This document shows positions 1 through 6,392 of a stretch of DNA of 8,485 nt, in pieces. The first letter of the stretch is position 1. Each line of letters begins with the position of its first letter. The stretch comes from an uncultured Solirubrobacterales bacterium (GTDB lineage: Bacteria; Actinomycetota; Thermoleophilia; Solirubrobacterales; Solirubrobacteraceae), in assembly GCA_903959665.1 (NCBI GenBank), contig CAJBXY010000033.1:1-8485 (forward strand), given 5' to 3'. Made by a program: the position numbers and the translations under genes. A model generated the notes under the pieces. The model did not search any database. It was not told the DNA's origin and saw only the letters and a list, made by a program, of their open reading frames with translations.

Positions 1-1
1 G

Positions 2-661
2 CTCGCTCCGACGGCCGCCGCGCTCGAAGCGACTGCGCCGGCACTCAACGATCTGATGATCGGTCTGGGCCCGGCGATCAGCGCTGCGAACAAGGGGCTG
101 CCGGCAACCAACGTCTTCCTCGCGGAGACGCCGCCGCTGCTACAGGCGATCGATCCTCTTGCGGCGAACCTCAATCCGTTGTTCCAGTACGTCGGTCAGT
201 ATCCGAGCGAGCTGACGGCGTTTGTCGCCAATGCCGCGGCGGCAACCAATGCGCGTACCGACCTAAACGGCAAGGCTGCTCGGTACCTACGGGTCACGAA
301 CACGCTCAACCCGCGCTCGCTCGCTGCCTACCCTGAGCGCGTCAAGTCGAGCAGGTCGAACCCTTATCCGCTGCCGCGCTCATTTGACAAGCTCGCGACC
401 GCCAACATGCCGGTTTTCCAAACGACGCCTTGCAGCAGCGGCATCACGGCCGGGCTCTCGGCCAGTGCCGAGGCGGCGCTCGGTTCCGATTACGCTGCGC
501 GCGTCAAGGGCTACGCCTTCAACGTCAACAGCCCCGATGGAATTGGCGATCCTGCCAACGTCGTAGCGCCGGCCTGCACGCTGCAGGGCCCGGTCTTCGG
601 CAGCGGCTTCTACTTCCCGCAGGTCAATGCCGGTGTCGTGACACCGAAGCTCGTCCCCTGA
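2..661 (+). CDS. MCE family protein (C-terminal 219 residues; 5' end outside window)
   Basis: The frame is open from base 2 and ends at TGA 659-661; the first in-frame ATG (56) is internal, so this is a 5'-truncated gene. MCE (MlaD-domain) proteins bind and shuttle lipids outside the cytoplasmic membrane, usually as part of an ABC-type importer. The N-terminal anchor and MlaD domain would lie upstream. What is visible is the helical region followed by the tail typical of actinobacterial MCE proteins: LRVTNTLNP, SLAAYPER, then NPYPLP, with two cysteines (visible residues 144 and 192) that could form a disulfide in an exported protein. I assign the family from this tail alone. The tail ends in VVTPKLVP. 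The MMPL transporter starts 52 bases downstream on the same strand, so the gene is probably the last of an mce cluster that runs off the left edge. The particular MCE subtype cannot be told. Confidence 0.83.
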   Translation, partial: LAPTAAALEATAPALNDLMIGLGPAISAANKGLPATNVFLAETPPLLQAIDPLAANLNPLFQYVGQYPSELTAFVANAAAATNARTDLNGKAARYLRVTNTLNPRSLAAYPERVKSSRSNPYPLPRSFDKLATANMPVFQTTPCSSGITAGLSASAEAALGSDYAARVKGYAFNVNSPDGIGDPANVVAPACTLQGPVFGSGFYFPQVNAGVVTPKLVP

Positions 662-701
662 TCTGCGCGGGCCGCTCGGCGCGGGAATCGGCCTGCGGCG
701 G

Positions 702-707
702 TAATTT
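702..707 (+). promoter_or_regulatory. Possible -10 element (TAATTT) for a leaderless start at 714
   Basis: TAATTT fits the actinobacterial -10 consensus TANNNT. It ends 6 bases before the ATG at 714, so transcription would begin at or next to the start codon. No good -35 hexamer is visible 16-19 bases upstream. The only purine-rich stretch before the gene (GGCGG near 697-701) is a weak ribosome binding site, which makes a leaderless start more attractive. Read-through from the mce gene is equally possible. Confidence 0.3.
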
Positions 708-713
708 GGCTTG

Positions 714-3341
714 ATGGTCACTCGCCTGCTTGCGGCAGTAATGGGCTTCGCTGCGCGGCGGCCGGTCGCGGTTTCGCTGGCGGTTCTGGCGCTTGCCGTT
801 GTCGGAGCCTTCTTTGCGCTGCGGCTGGAGCCGAGCGCAGAGACTGAGACCCTTGTTGGCCGCTCGACTCCCGGCTACGCGGCGACCGACTTGCTGCACC
901 AGCGTTTCGGTGATGACGCCGTCTATGTGGTGGTGCGCGAGCCTGCGGTGCGGATCGCGCTTGGCGAGGATCTCGGCCGCGTCTTCGGCCTCGAGGGCTG
1001 CCTCGCCGGCAATCCTTCGAACCGGGCGGCGCCGCCAGGCGGAAGGTCGGGGCCGTGCGGGCGGTTGGCGGCCACGAAACCGGCGAAGGTGGTTTTCGGT
1101 CCGGGAACGTTCATCAACGAGGCGGTCGGTCAGATCAACGAGCAGCTGCGCAGCTTTGCCGCAGCGCAGAAGAGCGAGAGCGCCGTCGCTGGGCGCAAGG
1201 CCTACCGCGCCGAGCTGGCCAAGAGCGCCGACCCGGCAGCGGCTGAGGCTGCCCGCGCGAAGGCTCGCCAGAAGGTTGACGCCTACTACTTCCAGCAGCT
1301 TGCCGGGCTAGCGCTGCGCTACGGCCTAACGAAGGTGCCGGCGCTCAACGACCCGCAGTTCCTCTCGCGCCTCATCTTCGACAGCACGCGCGCCGCGGGA
1401 ACTCCAAAGGCCCGTTTCGCGACGATCTTCCCCAGCTCGGAGGGGGCGTTGATCCAAGTTCGCCTTCGCAACAATCTGAGCGAAGCAGAGCGCAAGCAGG
1501 CGATCGCCAACATCCGCGACGCAACCGAGATGCCTCAGTGGGCGCTCTCCGATGGCAGCTACCAAGTGACCGGTGCGCCGGTGCTGATTGGCGAGCTGAG
1601 CGATTCGATCTCAAAGTCGATCTTGATCTTGCTGATCGCGGCCGTGATCGTGATGGCCTTGGTGCTCGGAATCGTCTTCCGCTCGCGGCTTCGGCTGCTG
1701 CCGTTGGCGATAGCTCTGGCATCGGTTGCGCTGACCTTCGGCGTGATGGCGCTCAGTGGGATCGGGCTTACGATGGCCTCGATCGCGATCGTCCCGATCT
1801 TGATCGGCTTGGCCGTCGATTACGCGATTCAGCTGCAGTCGCGCTTCGACGAGCACGGGCCGCCGCTGGGCAGCGCGATCGCCGCCGTTTCGGCGCGCGG
1901 CGCGCCGACGATTCTCGCCGCCGCGGCGGCAACCGCGGCCGGTTTCCTCGTGCTTGTGCTTTCGCCGGTTCCGATGATTCGCGGCTTCGGCCTGCTGCTG
2001 GTGGTCGGCATTGCGCTGGCGCTGATCTGCGCTCTGACTCTTGGCGTCGCAGCCGGCGCGCTGCTGGAGCGGCGCAGCTCGCCGCCGCCGCGGGCGGTCG
2101 CCCTCTTCGCTTCGGCCTGGAAGGATGCCGGCGATCTGGTCACGGCGACTGCTCCCTGGCGGGCAGTCGCGTCACGTTCGCGCAGATCGACCGCGGCCGT
2201 CTTGCGAATCACGACGGCGAAGCCGGGGAGGGTGTTGGCGATCGCCGGCGCCTTCGCGCTGATCGGTTGGGGGCTCGACACTCAGGCAAGGGTTGAGTCC
2301 GACGTGCAGAAGCTCGTTCCCTCGTCACTGCCGGCGCTGCGCGACCTGCAAGAGCTGCAGAAGGTCAGCGGGGTCGGGGGAGAGGTAAACGTCGTGGTCG
2401 AGGCGCAGAACGCTTCCGACCCAGCCGTTGTCGCCTGGATGACCGATTACCAAGCGAGGGTTCTCAAGCGGCTCAATTACGACCCTCAGCGCGGCTGCCG
2501 CGGCTCCGATCTTTGCCCGGCGTTCTCTCTGCCCGATCTCTTCACGACGCCTGAGTCGGTCTCCTCGCAGCAGCGCGTCAACGCGCTGCTGGGCGCCGTC
2601 CCGCCCTACTTAACGCAGAACGTGATCGCCCCCGACCGCAAGACGGCGACGCTGGCATTTGGCCTCAGGCTGATGAGCCTCGACCGCCAGTTCGCGGTGC
2701 TGCGCCTGATGGAGAGCGAACTGAACCCGCCGGCCGGGGTTCGAGCCCGGCTCGCAGGGCTGCCGGTTCTTACGGCTGCGGCGAACGATCGGCTCGCTTC
2801 ACCGCTGCGGCGCGCGCTCTCGTTGCTGGCCAGCCTCGTTGCCGTTGGACTAGTGCTGCTGTTGGCCTTTCGCAGCTGGCGCCGGGCGCTAATCCCGCTC
2901 GTTCCAATCGCGCTGGCGACAGGATGGTCGGCGCTAATTCTGTTTGCCACACGGATTCCACTCAATCCGCTCTCGGTCGTCCTTGGCACGCTCGTGGTGG
3001 CGATCGCAACCGAGTTCAGCGTGTTGCTTAGCGAGCGCTACCGGCGAGAGCGCGATGACGGGCTTGGCCCGGCTGAGGCGCTGCGAGCAACCTACGCTTC
3101 GACCGGCGCAGCGGTCGTCGCTTCGGGAACCACTGCGATCGCGGGCTTCGCCGTGCTTGTGCTCTCAGAGATTCGGATGCTGCGCGACTTCGGCCTTGTG
3201 ACGGTGATCGACCTCGGTGTCGCGCTGGTCGGCGTGCTCGTCGTCCTACCGGCCGTCCTGATGTTGGCTGAACGAGGCGAGCTGCGCCGCCGCCTCGGCT
3301 GGTTCGAACGCCAACTGCCGGCGCGCCGGTCTCCGTCGTGA
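714..3341 (+). CDS. MMPL/RND-superfamily transporter, likely lipid or hydrophobic substrate exporter
   Basis: A large inner-membrane protein with the duplicated RND layout. TM1 is near residues 18-37, followed by a long extracytoplasmic loop to about 300. TM2-6 follow at about 300-455, then TM7 near 507-525, a second loop, and TM8-12 from about 700 to 855. The first half carries the family's proton-relay motif in TM4, GLAVDY, with Asp369 and Tyr370. The matching place in TM10 reads AIATEF (Glu767, Phe768), so the two halves are not equivalent. MMPL proteins export lipids or other hydrophobic compounds using the proton gradient; the substrate here is unknown. The first loop contains a helical, Ala/Lys/Arg-rich stretch (about 150-190). 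I prefer ATG 714 to the TTG one codon earlier (711) because ATG is the better codon and TAATTT sits 6 bases before it. The mce gene upstream suggests a lipid-transport locus. The following gene overlaps by 4 bases (GTGA), implying translational coupling. Confidence 0.9.
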   Translation: MVTRLLAAVMGFAARRPVAVSLAVLALAVVGAFFALRLEPSAETETLVGRSTPGYAATDLLHQRFGDDAVYVVVREPAVRIALGEDLGRVFGLEGCLAGNPSNRAAPPGGRSGPCGRLAATKPAKVVFGPGTFINEAVGQINEQLRSFAAAQKSESAVAGRKAYRAELAKSADPAAAEAARAKARQKVDAYYFQQLAGLALRYGLTKVPALNDPQFLSRLIFDSTRAAGTPKARFATIFPSSEGALIQVRLRNNLSEAERKQAIANIRDATEMPQWALSDGSYQVTGAPVLIGELSDSISKSILILLIAAVIVMALVLGIVFRSRLRLLPLAIALASVALTFGVMALSGIGLTMASIAIVPILIGLAVDYAIQLQSRFDEHGPPLGSAIAAVSARGAPTILAAAAATAAGFLVLVLSPVPMIRGFGLLLVVGIALALICALTLGVAAGALLERRSSPPPRAVALFASAWKDAGDLVTATAPWRAVASRSRRSTAAVLRITTAKPGRVLAIAGAFALIGWGLDTQARVESDVQKLVPSSLPALRDLQELQKVSGVGGEVNVVVEAQNASDPAVVAWMTDYQARVLKRLNYDPQRGCRGSDLCPAFSLPDLFTTPESVSSQQRVNALLGAVPPYLTQNVIAPDRKTATLAFGLRLMSLDRQFAVLRLMESELNPPAGVRARLAGLPVLTAAANDRLASPLRRALSLLASLVAVGLVLLLAFRSWRRALIPLVPIALATGWSALILFATRIPLNPLSVVLGTLVVAIATEFSVLLSERYRRERDDGLGPAEALRATYASTGAAVVASGTTAIAGFAVLVLSEIRMLRDFGLVTVIDLGVALVGVLVVLPAVLMLAERGELRRRLGWFERQLPARRSPS

Positions 3342-3988
3342 GCAGCCAAGCGCCGCTCGAACCAACGCCGCCGGCGCGGGCCAAGACGCGGCTTCCAGGC
3401 ATCATTCTTGTAGCCGCGCTGGTTCTGCTTGTCGCCTACGTCACCTACAACACCGCTACCGGCGAGCGCGGCTCATCGACCGGCCCTGCTGCCGGCACGG
3501 CGATGGTTCAGTTTGCAGCGCCGCTTGTTGATTCCTCGCTGGAGGGCGACGTCAACGTGACGCAGAGGGCGGCCGCCGACGGCACGCCGAAAGCCGCCTG
3601 CGAGCTTCGCGGGGCGGCAATCCTGAACTCTTGTGATCTTGTCCGCGGCCATGCGGCCGTGTTGGTCTTCATCGACTCCAGTGAGGGGCGCTGCGCAAAA
3701 ACGCTCGATCAAGTGATCGGCGCGGCGGCGGAGTTTCCCAAGCTGCGCGTCGCCGCGGTCGTGATTGCGGGCGACCGGCAGGCGGCCCGCGAGCTGGTCG
3801 CCAGCCACGCTTGGAAGATCCCCGTCGGCGAGGACCGCGACGGCGCGCTGGCCAATCTCTACGGCGTTGCGGTCTGCCCGCAGATCGTCTATCTCAGGGC
3901 CGGCGGCATCGTTGACGCCGTTAGCGTCGGCGAGGTTGGCGCCGACGAGCTGAGCGGGCGGCTGCGCGCGCTCGAAGAGGAGGGCTGA
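3338..3988 (+). CDS. Membrane-anchored thioredoxin-fold protein lacking a CxxC motif
   Basis: This 216-residue protein has a short cytoplasmic, Pro-rich N-terminus and one membrane segment (about 20-37), with no lipobox, so it is probably a signal anchor. The rest would sit outside the membrane. From about 85 the pattern resembles TlpA/AhpC-type redoxins: LRG then a Cys at 99, the strand AAVLVFID (106-113), a helix beginning at Cys119, the strand VAAVVIAG, then IPVGEDRDGALANLYGV and Cys180-Pro181 at the cis-proline position. Where active members have WCxxC there is SSEGRC, so only the second cysteine remains. Cysteines 88, 99, 119 and 180 are the others available. It may be a monothiol redox protein, or a non-catalytic thioredoxin fold that binds a partner. 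The GTG start overlaps the transporter's stop codon (GTGA), which points to coupled translation and possibly a shared function. The family call is by fold pattern, not close homology. Confidence 0.72.
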   Translation: MSSQAPLEPTPPARAKTRLPGIILVAALVLLVAYVTYNTATGERGSSTGPAAGTAMVQFAAPLVDSSLEGDVNVTQRAAADGTPKAACELRGAAILNSCDLVRGHAAVLVFIDSSEGRCAKTLDQVIGAAAEFPKLRVAAVVIAGDRQAARELVASHAWKIPVGEDRDGALANLYGVAVCPQIVYLRAGGIVDAVSVGEVGADELSGRLRALEEEG

Positions 3989-3989
3989 G

Positions 3990-4595
3990 GTGAGCGGCGA
4001 GGTTGCCGCCGAGTTTCCCGGGCTCCGCGCCGAGTGGGTTAGCTGCGCGTGCGTCGATCACCGCTGCGACGGTGGCGTTGGCGAGCGGCTGGCGCTGCTG
4101 GCGAGCCGCCTCAATGGTCGCCAGGCGCTTGAGCTGCGCCAGCAGCACGTTCCGGCCGCCTACCGCAGCTTCCTGCGCCAGGTTGGGATCGATCCAGATC
4201 AGCAGCCAACGCCGATCGAGCAGGCGGTGCTCGGGCGGCTGCTTAGCGGCGGCAATCTGCCGCAGGACCGAATTAGCGACGGGCTGCTGCTGGCGCTGCT
4301 TGAAACATCGGTGCCGGTTGTCGCCTTTGACGCTGCGCTGACTTCGCCACCGATCGAGGTTCGTGGCGCCGCCGACAATGAGCTTGTGGCGGGGGTTCAG
4401 GTTGAACAAGGCACTCTGATTCTCACCGATTCCCGCCAGCCGCTCTGCCAGCTGTTCTCGCCGCCGCAGCCGCCACTTGCCGCCGGCGCGAACAGCGACC
4501 GGCTGCTGCTGGTGGCGATCATCGTGCCTGGCGTAAGCGCGATTGTCAGCGATGAGGCGCTAACGATTGCTGCGGCAGCGATAAGCGGTGGTTGA
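3990..4595 (+). CDS. B3/B4 domain protein (PheRS beta editing-like, tRNA-binding)
   Basis: This 201-residue protein matches the free-standing B3/B4 family (COG3382 type), related to the editing domain of the phenylalanyl-tRNA synthetase beta chain. Recognisable blocks in order are AYRSFLRQVGIDP (57-69), the helix TPIEQAVLGRLLSGG (74-88), NLPQDRISDGLLLALLETSVPVVAFD (89-114), which corresponds to the family's N-P-x-V-D-x-x-N-x-x-S-L-E-T pattern, PIEVRGA (121-127), and a C-terminal beta-rich part. Stand-alone members are thought to hydrolyse mis-acylated tRNA or bind nucleic acid, but most have no tested function. The usual asparagine positions are partly changed here (SDGLLLAL), so activity is uncertain. 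The GTG start at 3990 lies one base after the previous stop. The ribosome binding site GAGGAGGG (3977-3984) is well spaced, which fixes the start. Its job in this transcription unit is unknown. Confidence 0.8.
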   Translation: MSGEVAAEFPGLRAEWVSCACVDHRCDGGVGERLALLASRLNGRQALELRQQHVPAAYRSFLRQVGIDPDQQPTPIEQAVLGRLLSGGNLPQDRISDGLLLALLETSVPVVAFDAALTSPPIEVRGAADNELVAGVQVEQGTLILTDSRQPLCQLFSPPQPPLAAGANSDRLLLVAIIVPGVSAIVSDEALTIAAAAISGG

Positions 4596-4611
4596 TCGCT
4601 GCGCTGCGAGC

Positions 4612-4617
4612 TAGACT
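4612..4617 (+). promoter_or_regulatory. Possible -10 element (TAGACT) for a leaderless start at 4624
   Basis: TAGACT fits TANNNT and ends 6 bases before the ATG at 4624, so the transcript would start on or beside the start codon. No Shine-Dalgarno sequence precedes that ATG. A TTGATC at 4592-4597 resembles a -35 box but is only 14 bases upstream, shorter than usual. The 28-base gap after the B3/B4 gene is the largest in this stretch of genes. Confidence 0.37.
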
Positions 4618-4623
4618 TTGCCA

Positions 4624-5106
4624 ATGGCAGCGCTACTAATCGATCAAAGCGCCAGCAGCGAGCTGCTACCGAGCTTCGCGCTGACGCCCAACGAGGGCGC
4701 GGCGCGACGAGCGCTGCGAGCGCAGATCGCTCAGCTCGATCGGCTGCTTAGCGCGGCCAGCTGCGAAGCCTTCCCTGACCGACTTGACCTTCCCGCACTG
4801 CCCGCCCGCGGCCCACGGATTCAAAGTCTCGGCGAGCTTGAGCTGCTGCGTGACAGTTTGATCGGCGCGCTGGGCGACGCGCGCGAGGCGCTGGCAGTGC
4901 GCGAAGTTGATCGCGGCGCCGCTCGCGAGCTGCTTGAACAGATGCTGCTTGACCCGGCCAAGCATCGTCGCGTGCGGATCTCGCAGCGCGAATTGGGTGT
5001 CGGAGGCTGCGGCGTATGGAGCGTTATGCCTAGGCTCGGCCCGATGGGCCGGCTGATGGGTTGGTGGCGCGTAAAGCTTTCGTCCGGCTGTCCCTTAGCC
5101 ACCTAA
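4624..5106 (+). CDS. Conserved hypothetical protein with Trp/Cys-rich C-terminal motif
   Basis: I cannot assign a function. The 160-residue product is mostly helical: Leu/Arg/Glu-rich helices at about 25-47 and 69-110 could form a short coiled coil or helical hairpin. There is no signal peptide or membrane segment. The end is distinctive: a Gly/Cys-rich turn (GVGGCGVWSV, 125-134), then PRLGPMGRLMGWWRVKLSS (136-154) and GCPL. The paired Trp, basic residues and Cys129/Cys156 suggest a binding surface; from memory similar tails occur in other Thermoleophilia proteins, but I cannot verify this. An in-frame TTG at 4618 would add two residues. ATG 4624 is chosen because a -10-like hexamer is placed for a leaderless start there. 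The membrane-protein gene follows after only 2 bases (TAA-AA-ATG), so the two are probably co-translated and may act together. Confidence 0.75.
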   Translation: MAALLIDQSASSELLPSFALTPNEGAARRALRAQIAQLDRLLSAASCEAFPDRLDLPALPARGPRIQSLGELELLRDSLIGALGDAREALAVREVDRGAARELLEQMLLDPAKHRRVRISQRELGVGGCGVWSVMPRLGPMGRLMGWWRVKLSSGCPLAT

Positions 5107-5108
5107 AA

Positions 5109-5597
5109 ATGGGAAGGCGAAGCCGCAAGCGCGGGCTCACCGAGCAGCCGCCGGGCAGTAGCGAGCAGCGTGCGTCCGCGCCCGCGCACGCTCGCCCGGA
5201 CGCTGCCGCACGCCGCCGGGCGCGGCTTGATGAGGCGCCAAAACCGCCTTGGGCGCCGGTTCCGCTGACCGAGATTTGCATCTTCGTTGGAATCGTCCTG
5301 ATCGGTGTGGCGCTGCTTGGGGGTTCGCAGCGCGCGCTGCTGATTGGCTTCGGCTTGGCCTTGATCTTGATTTCCACACTGGAGCTCTGCCTGCGTGAGC
5401 ACTTAGCTGGCTACCGATCGCACTCGGTGCTGATCGCGGCCTGCGCGGCGGTGATCTTGGTGCTGCCGCTGGTGCTGCTGACGGCGCTCGCGAAGCTTCT
5501 GCTGCTGGCCGCGGCGGCGGTCGTCTTTGGCGTCCTTTGGTGGCTTCTGCGTACTCTCTTCCGTAGTCGATCAGGAGGAATGTCGTGGCGAGCATGA
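5109..5597 (+). CDS. Predicted membrane protein, four transmembrane segments, unknown function
   Basis: A 162-residue protein with two parts. The first 50 residues are a charged, Arg/Pro/Ala-rich and probably disordered cytoplasmic tail that begins MGRRSRKRG. After PWAPVPLTE come four hydrophobic stretches at about 53-72, 75-94, 106-125 and 127-148. The second and third are joined by a short polar loop (CLREHLAGYRSHS, 94-106), the most motif-like part. I recognise no catalytic pattern and know no function. ATG 5109 is preferred to a GTG at 5061, because that extension would overlap the preceding gene by 46 bases, while 5109 sits 2 bases after its stop. No clear ribosome binding site is present, consistent with coupling to the upstream gene. 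The 3' end overlaps the VOC gene by 13 bases and carries that gene's ribosome binding site. Confidence 0.74.
   Translation: MGRRSRKRGLTEQPPGSSEQRASAPAHARPDAAARRRARLDEAPKPPWAPVPLTEICIFVGIVLIGVALLGGSQRALLIGFGLALILISTLELCLREHLAGYRSHSVLIAACAAVILVLPLVLLTALAKLLLLAAAAVVFGVLWWLLRTLFRSRSGGMSWRA
5573..5578 (+). promoter_or_regulatory. Strong ribosome binding site (AGGAGG) deciding the VOC start
   Basis: A perfect AGGAGG lies 6 bases before GTG 5585 and 15 bases before the alternative ATG 5594. Spacing therefore favours GTG 5585, although the ATG would give a classic ATGA overlap with the previous stop. It is the best ribosome binding site in the window and lies inside the end of the upstream coding sequence. 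Confidence 0.6.
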
Positions 5598-6067
5598 GTG
5601 AACCGCAGTTCCCAGCGCCGTCGGAGCCGGCCGCGCTCGGTTCGGCTCAGCCGATGAGGATCACCGGGCTGCACCACGTGACGATGATCTGCAGCGAGCT
5701 TGAGCGCACCACCGCCTTCTATCGCGACGTCCTCGGTTTGGCGCTGGTTGACGAAGCTGTCAACGCCGACGACCCGGCGACGCGTCACTTCTGGTTTTCG
5801 AGCGATCCGCTCGGTGGCGACGCCGAGACTGGGCTGCGAATCAGCTTCCTTGAGTACCCGCAGATGGAGAAGGCTACGCAGGGCGTTGGCGGCGTTCACC
5901 ACCTAGCCCTCGCGGTCGGTTCAGCGGCTGAGGTTGACGCTTGGCGCGACTACCTTCGCCAGCGGGATGTTCCGACGACCGAGGGATTCAGCCGCGACGG
6001 GCTGCGCTCGATCTATCTGCGCGACCCGGACGGTCAGATCATCGAGATCGCCGCGCCCAGTCAGTAG
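5585..6067 (+). CDS. VOC superfamily (glyoxalase/extradiol dioxygenase fold) protein
   Basis: This 160-residue protein has the two beta-alpha-beta-beta-beta repeats of the vicinal-oxygen-chelate fold. Repeat 1 starts at GLHHVTMIC (28-36) with FYRDVLGL (45-52). Repeat 2 starts at GGVHHLALAV (102-111) and ends with YLRDPDGQIIEIA (144-156). Likely metal ligands are a His in each HH pair (30/31 and 105/106), Glu90 in SFLEYP and Glu154 in IIEIA. Members are metal-dependent lyases, dioxygenases or thiol transferases; the substrate here cannot be read off. The stretch after repeat helix 1 (EAVNADDPATRHFWFSSD, 57-74) resembles the hydroquinone dioxygenase branch (MhqO/PcpA type), but those proteins are about twice as long. 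The first 24 residues are Pro/Ala-rich and outside the domain. GTG is chosen as start from AGGAGG spacing; ATG 5594 is possible. The stop lies 7 bases from the convergent mihF stop. Confidence 0.85.
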   Translation: MASMSEPQFPAPSEPAALGSAQPMRITGLHHVTMICSELERTTAFYRDVLGLALVDEAVNADDPATRHFWFSSDPLGGDAETGLRISFLEYPQMEKATQGVGGVHHLALAVGSAAEVDAWRDYLRQRDVPTTEGFSRDGLRSIYLRDPDGQIIEIAAPSQ

Positions 6068-6074
6068 AGCGCGC

Positions 6075-6392
6075 TCAGGCGCTCGGTAGCGCAGCTGCGA
6101 GAGCCTGGCGCTGACGCTCGGTCATCGAACCGATCGTCTTCTGCTCGGAGATAGGAATGCTCTGAAGCAGGCGGCGGCAGCGGGCTCGGCCCCAGCGGCG
6201 CTGGCTGGTGATCAGGTCGGAGATCGTCATCGACTGCGCCTCCCAGGGTGATTCGACCACGACTTCGGCTGCGAGCGTGTCGCCAGCCGCGATGCGGCGT
6301 TTCAGCTCGGCCCGTGCAAGGCGCACCGTGTTTGCGCGTTCAAGTGCGCGCAGGTGCTGTGGTGCTGTGGCCGTGCTCGCTGTCTGGGTCAT
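6075..6392 (-). CDS. mihF: Integration host factor, actinobacterial type (mIHF)
   Basis: A 105-residue basic protein matching the actinobacterial mIHF family, which binds and bends DNA, compacts the nucleoid and supports phage integration; it is unrelated in sequence to E. coli IHF alpha/beta. Visible family features are an N-terminal helix with RLARAELKRRIAAGD (24-38), AAEVV followed by a helix, then the helix-two-turn-helix core MTISDLITSQRRWGRARCRRLL (55-76), IPISEQKTIGSMTERQRQAL (79-98). The usual core reads about the same (S-x-L-L, G-x-x-x-A-x-x-x-L, G-I-x-E, R-x-x-G-L-x-x-x-Q-R). Length is normal for the family. An AAGGAG (6403-6398) sits 5 bases before ATG, so the start is secure. It appears to be its own unit, with a promoter-like sequence at 6605-6576 and a long leader. 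In many actinobacteria the gene lies beside gmk; here it does not, so this could be a second copy or a lineage-specific location. Confidence 0.82.
   Translation of the reverse strand: MTQTASTATAPQHLRALERANTVRLARAELKRRIAAGDTLAAEVVVESPWEAQSMTISDLITSQRRWGRARCRRLLQSIPISEQKTIGSMTERQRQALAAALPSA

Noticed and set aside
711..713. TTG start one codon before ATG in the MMPL gene
   Set aside because: The ATG directly after it is the preferred codon and suits the -10 spacing; no ribosome binding site favours the TTG.
5061..5108. GTG-started extension of the four-TM protein
   Set aside because: It would overlap the preceding gene by 46 bases and adds a segment encoded by that gene's conserved-looking tail. 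ATG 5109, 2 bases after the stop, is the simpler start.
6067..6084. GAGCGC/GCGCTC inverted repeat between the convergent VOC and mihF stops as a bidirectional terminator
   Set aside because: The stem is only 6 bp, it overlaps the end of the mihF coding sequence, and neither side has a T-run. Not enough to call.
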